Assembly: GCF_002917105.1 (NCBI RefSeq)
Contig: NZ_PQFZ01000001.1
Location: 434,001 to 498,000 of the forward strand
Reading direction: 5' to 3'
DNA length: 64,000 nt
Source of the DNA: Allobosea psychrotolerans
GTDB lineage: Bacteria; Pseudomonadota; Alphaproteobacteria; Rhizobiales; Beijerinckiaceae
Shown: positions 23,246-31,180 of the stretch, piece by piece
Position numbering within the stretch: the first letter of the stretch is position 1
Layout: each line of letters begins with the position of its first letter
Notes under the pieces: model-generated
What the model saw: only the letters and a program-made list of their open reading frames with translations
Database searches by the model: none
Told to the model about the DNA's origin: nothing
Program-made: the position numbers and the translations under genes

Positions 23246-26200
23246 TCAGGGAGCCTGCCGGCCGCCCTTCCGGTCGGGCTGGCTGACAACGGCGATATGG
23301 TCCTGAAGCCGCTTGACCATCAGCCGCATGACGGACTGCGCCATTGCGGGGAATTCGGCCAGCAGCGCGTGAAAGACCTCCTTGCGCAGCTTCAGCACCT
23401 CGACGGGAGAGGTTGCGATGATCGTCGCCGAGCGCGCATCGCCCGTGACCAGTCCCATTTCGCCGATGATCGCGTTCTGGGAGAGGCTCGATATCCGCAC
23501 GGGATCCTTGCCGTCGGATGCGGTCATGACATCGACCGTGCCCGAGAGCAGCACATAGGCAGCATCGGATTCGTCACCCTGCCGAAACAGCACATCGCCT
23601 GCGGCAAAGACGGTGCGCTCGCTGGTGAAGGCGAGTAGCTTCAGCCGGGCCGTATCGAGATCGCCGAAGATCGGCACGGCGCGCAGGATCCGGATCTCGT
23701 CATTGTCGATCGCGGCTGCGCGGTCCGGCCCGGCCCCGGAGGGGGCCAGCCGGCTCCGGGTCGATACGGCTCCCGCGGCCTCCCGCGGGACGGCCAACCT
23801 CGGCCCGTCGAAGGCGACATGCAGATCGTAGCCGTGCTCGTGACCCATATCGCGGCCTGCGACGATCAGCGTCCTGCCGGTCATCGCGGCCCGGATGCGA
23901 TCCAGAATCTGCCGTGCTTCGGTTTGACCGAAAGCGCCGAAGGCGTGGTTGAGGATCAGCAATTGCGGCCGCTTGATAAGGCAGCGGGCGAGCGCGATCT
24001 GGGCTTTCATCGCCGGGAACAGCAGCCGGCCCGCATAGCCCGCGGGCTGATCGAGGCCCCATCGATAGACGTCTCCGTCCAGGCCAAGCTCCGTGAGCGT
24101 ATCGCGGAGGACCTCGTCGGCGGCATCGTGCGCCACTAGTCCGAACAGGAGATTGTCGCGCAGGGACGCCGCCGGACAGTAGCGTTCGGGGTCATAGAAG
24201 GCGATCGAATTTGCCGGATCCGACGAGGCCCTTTCACGAAATGCGGACCGGGCCGCCAGAATGCGCGCCTCGACGGCCTTTTCCAGCAGGCCGAGACGAT
24301 GACGCGGTTCGACATAGAGAAAGGCCAGCCCAATCAGTCTCGTGCGGTCGGCCTCGCTGCCGGCGCCGGCCTCGATCCGGCCGAGCACCTCGCGGTACTC
24401 CTGGAAATCCTCGGCCGCGATGAAGGAAAACTGCTCGAACAGCACATGACCGGGGGCGAGATCGCGAAAGATCTCCAGCATCGTCGCGGCGATACGCCGC
24501 CCGATCCCGGTCAGGGTCTCGGTCAGGGCCAGCTCGTCCAGAACCCGTCGCGTCATGGCGTGGCTGGCCAGCCGTGAGCCGACCAGGGCGGGCTCGACCG
24601 GCACGCCGAAGAGAATGTTCTCGCCGATCGTCGCATTGCGCGTATAGCGGGCCGGATCATAGGGCTCGATCACGGCGCCGCGCGCGACGAGCCGGGTGCG
24701 GACGCTGGCGCGGATTTCCGCAATGCGATGCACCACAGCGGCCGAGCTGCCGGGATCGACTTTGCGCGACAGCCCGAACCGGAATACCGCGTCGGCAAGC
24801 CCGACGATCCGCAGGATCTCGACCAGCCGCAGGGCCAGTTCCGCCTCGTCGGCGGCATCGGCCCGGCGATGGTCGATGGACCAGTCGGCCAGGTCTTGCG
24901 CGCCGGATCCGACGCGGCGCAGGCCGTAGAGAATGTTGTCCCGCAGGCTGCCGTCGAGAACGACGGGTTCCGGGCCGAGATAGGCGATCGCGCGACCGCG
25001 CGCCTCGGGCGACAGCGCCGATATCGGGATCCCGGCAAGGGTCAGGGATCCATCGCTCGTGCCGAGCCGGCCGCCTAGCACCTGCGCAAGGATGCCCGCC
25101 CCTGCGTCCGCTTCGCCCGACAGCGCGATCTGCCGTTGCAGCGGAAGCGACAGCGAGACCCGATCGAGCACGTGATCGCCCATCGGGTTCACCACCGTGA
25201 GCCCTTGCGCGACGATCAGGCCCGTGGCGGGCAGAGCCAAGTCCCCATCCGCGCCGGCCGGGCTTGGGGAGGGCGCCTCGCCCTTCAGCGGGAAAAGCTC
25301 GGCCACCTGCTGGAACTTGGCCGCGACATCGAGCCGCTGCTGGTCCCAGTCGATCAGATCCTTCACCGGCGGCGGCAGATCGCGATATGCGGCGATGACG
25401 GCAACGAGCTGGCCGAGATCCAGGCGCCCGCTGAGGGCGAAATAGCCGCCGACGGCGTAAAACAGGAAAGGCGTGACCTGTGCCAGCAGGTTGTTCAGGG
25501 CCTTGACCGCGAATTTCCGTCCGTAGAGCCGGTACCGAATGTGGAAGAGCAGTTCCAGCCGCCGCGCGACCTGGTTCTTTTCGACAGCGGATGTTCCATG
25601 GTTCGCGACTTCGTCGATCGCTTCGACCACCTCGCCGATCTTGCCGGCCAGGGCCCGCGACGCGATCTGCCGCTGTTTGCCGAGACGAATCTGCTCGCGT
25701 CGCAGGTGCGGAATGATGGCGCCCTGTACCAGGACCATGCCTGCCGCAATCAGGCCAAGGGCGAGGTTCTGGATCAGGATGAAGACCAGTGCGGTCAGTG
25801 CCTGGCCGCCGAGAAAGACGGGTTGGACGAAGGCGTCGCCGACGAACCCTCCGATGGGCTCGACCTCGTCCTTTATGATCGTCGCAGCTTCGGAAGGCTT
25901 GATCCGGTGGAGCGCATCGGGCCTGGAATGCAGCAGCGCCGAGAACAGCTCGAAGCGCAGGCGCTGCAACAGCCGCTCGCCCAGCGCCCCCTTGCGCATG
26001 TTCACGACGAACTTGAACAGACCATTGATCAGGACGAGCAGCAGGAACAGTCCCGATAGCGAAAGCAGATAGGACAGCCGGTCGAGCCAGACCCCCTCGA
26101 AGACCATGCGCGGGCCACCGAGTGCTTTCGGCAGATCCAGCGTGATGTGAAACAGCCTGGCGGTTTCACGTCCATCCTCGAAAGCTCGTCCCTGAAGCGC

Positions 26201-26338
26201 ATTCGAAATGATATATTTCGGCAAGTCCAATGAAAAATAATAGAATGGAAACGATACGGCGACAATGCAGAGTATCTTGATCTGCTCGCGGCGGCTATTG
26301 CGCCAGATGTAGTCGAATATTCCGATCATGATCATCAT
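23246..26338 (-). CDS. ABC-exporter-like protein with degenerate ATPase and C-terminal cNMP-binding domain
   Basis: 1030 residues. A transmembrane ABC-type region occupies about 1-330 (hydrophobic at 21-36, 88-112, 172-210, 285-303). The following region starts like an ABC ATPase (GLTVVNPMGDHVLDRVSLSL) but Walker A is SGEADAGAGI without GK(S/T), Walker B is QLLILNHAFG without the Asp-Glu pair, and the signature is replaced by RLLFPAMKAQIALARCL. Three Q-loop-like segments occur (about 454-472, 566-579, 721-734). Residues 885-1005 are a cyclic-nucleotide-binding domain with the cassette GEMGLVTGDARSATIIA. It is convergent with the peptidase gene. Transport by ATP hydrolysis is doubtful; role unknown. 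Confidence 0.85.
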   Translation of the reverse strand: MMIMIGIFDYIWRNSRREQIKILCIVAVSFPFYYFSLDLPKYIISNALQGRAFEDGRETARLFHITLDLPKALGGPRMVFEGVWLDRLSYLLSLSGLFLLLVLINGLFKFVVNMRKGALGERLLQRLRFELFSALLHSRPDALHRIKPSEAATIIKDEVEPIGGFVGDAFVQPVFLGGQALTALVFILIQNLALGLIAAGMVLVQGAIIPHLRREQIRLGKQRQIASRALAGKIGEVVEAIDEVANHGTSAVEKNQVARRLELLFHIRYRLYGRKFAVKALNNLLAQVTPFLFYAVGGYFALSGRLDLGQLVAVIAAYRDLPPPVKDLIDWDQQRLDVAAKFQQVAELFPLKGEAPSPSPAGADGDLALPATGLIVAQGLTVVNPMGDHVLDRVSLSLPLQRQIALSGEADAGAGILAQVLGGRLGTSDGSLTLAGIPISALSPEARGRAIAYLGPEPVVLDGSLRDNILYGLRRVGSGAQDLADWSIDHRRADAADEAELALRLVEILRIVGLADAVFRFGLSRKVDPGSSAAVVHRIAEIRASVRTRLVARGAVIEPYDPARYTRNATIGENILFGVPVEPALVGSRLASHAMTRRVLDELALTETLTGIGRRIAATMLEIFRDLAPGHVLFEQFSFIAAEDFQEYREVLGRIEAGAGSEADRTRLIGLAFLYVEPRHRLGLLEKAVEARILAARSAFRERASSDPANSIAFYDPERYCPAASLRDNLLFGLVAHDAADEVLRDTLTELGLDGDVYRWGLDQPAGYAGRLLFPAMKAQIALARCLIKRPQLLILNHAFGAFGQTEARQILDRIRAAMTGRTLIVAGRDMGHEHGYDLHVAFDGPRLAVPREAAGAVSTRSRLAPSGAGPDRAAAIDNDEIRILRAVPIFGDLDTARLKLLAFTSERTVFAAGDVLFRQGDESDAAYVLLSGTVDVMTASDGKDPVRISSLSQNAIIGEMGLVTGDARSATIIATSPVEVLKLRKEVFHALLAEFPAMAQSVMRLMVKRLQDHIAVVSQPDRKGGRQAP

Positions 26339-26764
26339 TTCTTTGATGTCGACACGATCTACATCGAATTAAATTTCTGCTTGCGATGCCAGAACAGAAT
26401 ATCGGCCGTCGCTTTCGCGTCTTTGCGTGCCATGTCGCTCCTGACGCAAACGCTGGATCAGGCGATCCGAAAGAAGGGCAGGACGTTCGGTCGCCCTCTC
26501 ATGCAATGATGAGCGCCGGCGAATGCGCGTCAGGCTGCAGGGACCGTTGCGTCGCCAGCGTACCAGATCGACTGAGTGCAAGTCAGTGGATTTCTCGGTC
26601 ATTATCCTCGAATGTGATCAATTCCGGCTTCGATGGCGCTGCCCCACGACAGCAATGAGGGCTGCGCTGCGGGCGGTGTATAGCAGTGCTGGCGGGCTGG
26701 GCCGACTTCGAACGCATCGGTTGGCGCTCGCGGCGAAGACGCCGGTCGGTAGAGGGAGCGGCCT
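26339..26764. other. Upstream region of the ABC-like gene, no gene seen
   Basis: 426 bp. The part next to the gene (26339-26400) is unusually AT-rich for this genome and is the likely promoter region. A 77-codon minus-strand open frame (26369-26602) has no recognisable features. Confidence 0.4.
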
Positions 26765-27217
26765 GGGCGCGGACTCTATTGAGCGCAACCATATCCTTGC
26801 TGATGCGAGGGCAACGGCCGCGAGGAAGTTGGTTGCGTGTTTCTCGAAGCGCGTGGCGATGCGGCGGAACTGCTTGAGTTTGCAGAAGAACCGCTCGATC
26901 AGATTGCAGCGTCGGTAGAGGTCTGGCGGGACGGTGCGTTGCTGGCGGCCCCCCGGCTCTGGGTCGGGATATGGGCCTGGCCACCGCGTGCGGCGATCCG
27001 CTCGACCAGGGCGAGGCTGTCGTCGCCGCGACCGGCACCCACTGCGCCGGGCGGCAGCGCATCCAGCCGCACCGGGGCCGCCGTCTTGTCGGAGGCCTGG
27101 CCGGGTGTGATGTGCAGGCGGACCGGCAGGCCGTCCTGATCGACGACGGCGTGGATTTTCGTGCTCAGTCCGCCGCGAGAACGGCCAAGGGCGTGATCCT
27201 CGCCCCCTTCTTTCCAC
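26765..27217 (-). pseudogene. IS5-type transposase fragment
   Basis: Only the C-terminal half is present (NLIERFFCKLKQFRRIATRFEK, then LASARIWLRSIESAP). A 2-base gain at a C-run near 26950 breaks the frame relative to copy 1, and the stop codon is lost so the frame runs out of the element to 26618. Not functional. Confidence 0.8.
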
Positions 27218-27248
27218 CGGCGGCGTGCTGGCGGGCCCGGACGACTCC
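26765..27248 (-). mobile_element. IS5-family element remnant, copy 2
   Basis: Closely similar to 12303-12938 over most of its length and in the same orientation. The left end GGGCGCGGACTCTATTGAGC and the last eight bases ACGACTCC of the right end are kept, but about 160 bp present in copy 1 is missing between two ACGA tetramers. No TA duplication flanks it. The remaining 484 bp ends exactly where a palindromic repeat begins. Confidence 0.8.
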
Positions 27249-27318
27249 TTGATGAGAGGCGGATTCAGATTTCAGACGGAGTCACCTTGTGACTCCGTCT
27301 GAAATCATCCGGCTCTAG
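27249..27318. repeat. Dispersed palindromic element, copy 2
   Basis: Begins TTGATGAGAGGCGGATTC and ends GGCTCTAG, like copy 1 at 4968-5038. The core is a perfect 18-bp inverted repeat (27268-27285 against 27289-27306) with a CTT loop. It supplies the last codons and the stop of the TetR-family gene. Confidence 0.82.
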
Positions 27319-27915
27319 GACGAGCCCGCTCCAGGCTGCCATGGCGGCCTGGGCGATGGCCTCCAATTGGGCGCGCGTGGCGCCGTCGCGCGCGCGCAGC
27401 GACATGCCCTGCTGCACCGTGACGTAGAAGTTCGCGATCGTCTCGGTGTCGGTCGCGGCCGGCAATTCGCCGCTTTCGACCGCCGCTCGCAGCCGCTGCG
27501 TGAAGCTTTCGACCGCCCGCTCGCGCACGCCGCGCAAATCGGCGCGGAGCGCCTCGCTCGCGCCGGCGGCATGGACCACCGCCAGCACGATCATGCAGCC
27601 GGCCGGTTTGCCCGGCCGCGTGAACATCGCAGCTGAGCGCATCAGGAAGGTTTCGATCGCGGCCCGGGCCGTCGGGGCTTCGGCGACCGCCTGGGCCAGT
27701 TCCTTGCCGTCGCAGGCCTCGTATAGCGCCATCGCCTCGCGATAGAGCGCCTCCTTGCTGCCGAAGGCGGCGTAGAGGCTGGGCGAGCCGATGCCCATCG
27801 CCTCGGTCAGATCACCCATCGAGGTGCCTTGGAAGCCGTGGCGCCAGAACAGATCCATGGCGCGGCGCAGCGCCTCCTCGCGATCAAAGCTTCTCGGTCT
27901 GCCGCGCTCGGACAT
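27265..27915 (-). CDS. TetR/AcrR-family transcriptional repressor
   Basis: 216 residues. The helix-turn-helix is at 10-55: FDREEALRRAMDLFWRHGF, then TSMGDLTEAMGIGSPSLYAAFGSKEALY. The C-terminal domain is of the TetR_C type that recognises small ligands. The last 14 residues are encoded by the palindromic repeat, so the original C-terminus was probably replaced on its insertion. Divergent from an SDR gene, with a palindrome between them; it most likely represses both. Confidence 0.9.
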   Translation of the reverse strand: MSERGRPRSFDREEALRRAMDLFWRHGFQGTSMGDLTEAMGIGSPSLYAAFGSKEALYREAMALYEACDGKELAQAVAEAPTARAAIETFLMRSAAMFTRPGKPAGCMIVLAVVHAAGASEALRADLRGVRERAVESFTQRLRAAVESGELPAATDTETIANFYVTVQQGMSLRARDGATRAQLEAIAQAAMAAWSGLVLEPDDFRRSHKVTPSEI

Positions 27916-27933
27916 GATCACCCGTTTTGTGCC

Positions 27934-27953
27934 AAGCGATACATAAATCGCTT
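27934..27953. promoter_or_regulatory. Candidate TetR operator
   Basis: Perfect inverted repeat AAGCGAT-N6-ATCGCTT, 19 bp from the repressor start and 63 bp from the SDR start, in the only space between the two divergent genes. Confidence 0.6.
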
Positions 27954-28015
27954 GACCCGCGCCTGCAAGCGCCGCAAGGATTTCTGTGTCGAACGGCACA
28001 GAAAGGGAATTTCTC

Positions 28016-28756
28016 ATGGAACGGCTGATCGGGAAGAAGGCGCTGGTGACCGGTGGGAGCCGCGGCATCGGCGCGGCGATCGCGCTGCGGCTGGCGCAGG
28101 AAGGCGCCGATGTCGTGCTGACCTATGAGCGCTCGCAGGACAAGGCGCAGGCGGTGGTGAGCCAGGTCGAGGCGCTGGGGCGCAAGGGTTTCGCGCTCGC
28201 GGCCGACAGCGCCGATCCCGAGGCGGTGAAGGCCGGCGTCGGCAAGGCCGCTGCTCTGCTGGGTGGCCTCGATATCCTGGTCAACAATGCCGGCATCTTC
28301 CGTGGCGGACCGGTTGCGGAGTGGAGCCTTGCCGATATCGACGCGACGCTGGCGGTGAATATCCGCGCCGTCGTGCTGGCGTCGCAGGCGGCTGCCGCCC
28401 ATCTCGGCGAGGGCGGGCGCATCATCTCGATCGGCTCATGCCTGGCCGAGCGCGTGATCGAGCCCGGCGTCTCGCTCTACGCGATGAGCAAGGCGGCGCT
28501 GATCGGCTTCACCAAGGGCCTGGCGCGCGATCTTGGGCCGCGCGGGGTCACCGTCAACATCGTCCATCCCGGTTCGACCGACACCGACATGAATCCGGCT
28601 GCCGGCGAACGGGCCGATGCGCAGCGCGCCAAGATGGCGATCCCGCGCTATGGCAAGCCGGAGGATATCGCCGGGCTCGTGGCCTATCTCGCCAGCGAGG
28701 AAGCGCGCTTCGTGACCGGCGCCGGTTTCGCCATCGATGGCGGCGTCAACACCTAG
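28016..28756 (+). CDS. Short-chain dehydrogenase/reductase
   Basis: Classical SDR of 246 residues: cofactor motif TGGSRGIG, structural NNAGIF, catalytic Ser in SIGSCLAER and YAMSK; the C-terminal GYxxP-type region is RYGKPEDIAGLVAYLAS with FVTGAGFAIDGG. FabG-like. The start at 28016 follows GAAAGGGA. Divergent from the TetR gene that probably controls it; substrate unknown. The TAG stop lies inside a palindrome. Confidence 0.92.
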   Translation: MERLIGKKALVTGGSRGIGAAIALRLAQEGADVVLTYERSQDKAQAVVSQVEALGRKGFALAADSADPEAVKAGVGKAAALLGGLDILVNNAGIFRGGPVAEWSLADIDATLAVNIRAVVLASQAAAAHLGEGGRIISIGSCLAERVIEPGVSLYAMSKAALIGFTKGLARDLGPRGVTVNIVHPGSTDTDMNPAAGERADAQRAKMAIPRYGKPEDIAGLVAYLASEEARFVTGAGFAIDGGVNT

Positions 28757-28795
28757 AGCATTTCCACGTTTCTCCGAAACGCGGAAATGCTCTAG
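28753..28795 (+). repeat. Palindromic element overlapping the SDR stop codon
   Basis: CTAGAGCATTTCC and GGAAATGCTCTAG form perfect outer arms, with an inner CGTTTC/GAAACG. Could act as a 3'-end hairpin. The TAG of its first arm is the SDR stop codon. Confidence 0.7.
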
Positions 28796-28802
28796 TCCCT
28801 TG

Positions 28803-28856
28803 TTTCAACACGTTTTATTCACGCGAACCGGTGTCCACTTCGCTCGAAGACGCTTT
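28803..28856. repeat. Rhizobial-type intergenic repeat, copy A
   Basis: Contains TTCACGCGAACCGGTGTCC followed by ACTTCGCTCGAAGACGCT; the reverse complement of the same sequence is at 48706-48755. This family is widespread between genes in Hyphomicrobiales, as I remember it. Confidence 0.8.
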
Positions 28857-28885
28857 GGACGCGATCCCCCCAGAGCAACGGCGGC

Positions 28886-29149
28886 TCAGTTCAGCAGGCA
28901 GAAGCCGCCGACATTGTGGTCGCTTTGGCAGGCTGATCTGGGAGCCTCTCCCGGCTTGATGTTGCGCGAGGATTGCCATTCCCGCGGCACCGCCTGGATG
29001 CTGGGGCCGGTGGGCGAGGCGGGGGGCTCGACAACGCCCCCGTCATGGCTCGAGCTGGGGCCGCTCGAGCTGGAACTGGATTGCGCGACGGCGGAGGCCG
29101 CAGACAACTGAAGAGCTGCCACAGTGCAGACCAGAACAAGACGCAGCAT
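28886..29149 (-). CDS. Small secreted protein with C-terminal CQS-x3-VGGFC motif (paralogue 1)
   Basis: 87 residues. The signal peptide is clear (MLRLVLVCTVAALQLSAASAVAQ). The middle is a Ser/Pro-rich linker, and the end is ACQSDHNVGGFCLLN with two Cys that could form a disulphide. The start at 29149 follows GAGGAAATGGC. A second protein with the same ending is encoded just upstream at 29293-29589. I do not recognise the family; periplasmic or secreted location is inferred from the leader. Confidence 0.7.
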   Translation of the reverse strand: MLRLVLVCTVAALQLSAASAVAQSSSSSSGPSSSHDGGVVEPPASPTGPSIQAVPREWQSSRNIKPGEAPRSACQSDHNVGGFCLLN

Positions 29150-29292
29150 GCCATTTCCTCATGAACGGCACGCACGCTGCCTCATCGCAGGCACCGGGGA
29201 AAGCGGCATCTGCGATCAGCCTAAGCAGGGCGTTAAACGGCCGGCGCGGAAACGCGCCACCGTGCCTCGTCGCGTCAATGCATCGCGTCGCG

Positions 29293-29589
29293 TCAGTGCA
29301 TGACGCAGAAGCCGCCGACCACAACCTCGCTCTGGCACCAGGCTTTCGCGCCCTCGCTCGAGCTGACCCGCAGCGGGACCGGCCGGTCCGCGCTCGGCGA
29401 CGGGAAGGGCACGCGGCGGGCTTCGAGCAATGTGGGCTCGGCCGGAACTGATGCGTGCCCGGCGCGCGGCACAGGGATGACGCTGGCGCTGCCGCTGGAA
29501 TAGCGCTTGCCGAAGCGCAGCCTTGCCGCCTCGGCATCGACCGGCAGGCAGGCGGTGGCGATGATGGCGATCGCGAGAACCTTGAGCAT
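29293..29589 (-). CDS. Small secreted protein with C-terminal CQS-x3-VGGFC motif (paralogue 2)
   Basis: 98 residues. The leader is MLKVLAIAIIATACLPVDAEA, then a basic and Pro-rich mid-part, ending AWCQSEVVVGGFCVMH. It shares leader-linker-motif architecture with the gene at 28886-29149 in the same orientation, suggesting an old tandem duplication with only the C-terminal motif conserved. Function unknown. Confidence 0.68.
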   Translation of the reverse strand: MLKVLAIAIIATACLPVDAEAARLRFGKRYSSGSASVIPVPRAGHASVPAEPTLLEARRVPFPSPSADRPVPLRVSSSEGAKAWCQSEVVVGGFCVMH

Positions 29590-29705
29590 GCCGCGTCCCT
29601 CTGCTTGAGCGGGCAATCTCAGCCTGCCGGCATGATCGGAATTTGCAAAGCGCGACGTCGCAACAACCTAAGCGCGAGGTTAAGGCAAATGGCGAACGAC
29701 GTGAT

Positions 29706-30521
29706 CTAGTTGCCAGGCAGCACGATGATGGTCGGTTGTGCGGGCAGGCCGGCCTTGGTCAGGGTGATTGTCGGCTCGGCCTTGCGCTCGGTGGCCCAGA
29801 CGCCGTCGGTGCGGCGCAGGAAGCGCTCCAGGCTGGAGCCGCCGAAGAAATGCATCGGGATCATCACCTTGGCCTGCAGGGATTTCAGCACCTCGACCAT
29901 GCCTTCCTGGTCGAGCGTGTAGCTGCCGTCGACCGGGAAGAGCGCGATGTCGACGCGGCCGAGCGCGCGCAGATGGCCGGGCTCCAGCGGGTGATGCAGA
30001 TGGCCGAGATGGGCGATGCAGAGATCGCCGATCTCGAAGACGAACATCGAATTGCCGTCATAGTCGGTCGCGCCGGAATAGGAGCGGATATTGGTTGGAA
30101 CGTTGCGCACGCGCATGTCGCCGAGCGTCACGTCGTGCTTCGCAGCGCCCTGGCCGCTTGGATCCCAGCCCGGCAGCACCTGTTTGATCGCGGGATCCGG
30201 GTTGCGCGAATTATGCGTCGAATGCGCCTTGTTCATCGTGGCGATGTCGGGCGTCTCACGCGGGCGGACATAGTCGTTGTAGTCGGTCGCGGCCCTGATG
30301 CCGGCCGGCGTCTCGATCAGGAAGGTGGCGTGGCCGACAAAGGTGAGGCGGACCTCATCCTTGGCGAGCGCGGCCCGCTGGATCGGCAGGCGCAGGCTCG
30401 CCATCTCGGGCCGGCAGCCGGGGTCGTCGGACTGGGCGCGGGCGGGAGAGGCAAGCGCCACCATCGCGATACCCAGTATCGCGCCGCAGAGCCTGCGTCC
30501 CAGGATGGTCGGCGGATTCAT
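29706..30521 (-). CDS. Exported MBL-fold (UlaG-like) metallo-hydrolase
   Basis: 271 residues with leader MNPPTILGRRLCGAILGIAM ending ASPARAQ. The MBL fold is seen from LTFVGHATFLIETPAG and VFEIGDLCIAHLGHLHHPLE, with a late PMHFFGG. The usual HxHxDH motif is replaced by KAHSTHNSR, so metal ligation may be atypical. The start at 30521 has GGGAG 7 bases upstream. No obvious operon partner. Probably a periplasmic hydrolase of unknown substrate. Confidence 0.82.
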   Translation of the reverse strand: MNPPTILGRRLCGAILGIAMVALASPARAQSDDPGCRPEMASLRLPIQRAALAKDEVRLTFVGHATFLIETPAGIRAATDYNDYVRPRETPDIATMNKAHSTHNSRNPDPAIKQVLPGWDPSGQGAAKHDVTLGDMRVRNVPTNIRSYSGATDYDGNSMFVFEIGDLCIAHLGHLHHPLEPGHLRALGRVDIALFPVDGSYTLDQEGMVEVLKSLQAKVMIPMHFFGGSSLERFLRRTDGVWATERKAEPTITLTKAGLPAQPTIIVLPGN

Positions 30522-30646
30522 TATAAGCTCCCGCATCGTTCCGGCATCCACGAGCTTAGGCAATTGCCGGGCCGGGGGAAGCGGGCAGGAGCAGGGCTGG
30601 CGCGTTTGTGAAGCGACAGACCGTCGAGAGACTCAGCGTGGCCGCG

Positions 30647-31060
30647 TCAGTGCAGCGGGTCGAGGAACGGCGCGTCGTGGCCGCTCACATAGAAGATCAC
30701 CACCTTCGTCGAGTCGATGGCGCTGCGGTTGTAGCCGACCATCTCGACATGCGGCGGTTCGACATAGGCCTCGCCGGCCTTCACGACCACGGCTGGTTGT
30801 CCCTTCAGTTCCAGCGTGAAGGCGCCTTCGATGACATAGACCGTCACGGGAAAGCGGTGGCTGTGCCGGACGGTCCTGTCGCCGGGCTTGAAGGTCGCGG
30901 TCAGGATGCGGACTTCCTGCGTGGTCTCACGCGGCATGGCCTCGACGCGTTGGCGCAGCACGAGGTTCGGCTTCGCGAGGCCGGCCTCCTGCGCCTGCGC
31001 GCTGGCACCCAGAAGAAGACCCGCGACTGCCGCTGCGGCCGAAGATGATGACATGCGCAT
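30647..31060 (-). CDS. Exported small cupin-domain protein
   Basis: 137 residues. The leader MRMSSSSAAAAVAGLLLGASAQAQ follows a good GGAGGA site. The single cupin barrel has motif 1 around RTVRHSHRFPVTVYVIEGAFTL and motif 2 around KAGEAYVEPPHVE. Such proteins bind a metal or small ligand in the periplasm. Divergent from a LysR gene with 120 bp between them, so a likely target of that regulator. Confidence 0.82.
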   Translation of the reverse strand: MRMSSSSAAAAVAGLLLGASAQAQEAGLAKPNLVLRQRVEAMPRETTQEVRILTATFKPGDRTVRHSHRFPVTVYVIEGAFTLELKGQPAVVVKAGEAYVEPPHVEMVGYNRSAIDSTKVVIFYVSGHDAPFLDPLH

Positions 31061-31180
31061 GGCGCTTTCCTCCGACTTGGGTCTGACGCCTCGTCAGAAC
31101 GGCCGAAAGGGTAGGCCTGAGCTGCGGAGTATGGCAGCCTCAATTCTGTGGACAGGGGTCGCAAGACTGCAAGGTCGAGC

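Noticed and set aside
26369..26602. 77-codon minus-strand frame upstream of the ABC-like gene
   Set aside because: Arg/Ser-rich text with no domain, no good ribosome binding site seen, in a probable promoter region.
12303..27248. Functional composite transposon
   Set aside because: Both IS copies have broken transposases and only copy 1 has a target duplication, so present mobility is not supported; only an ancient origin is proposed.
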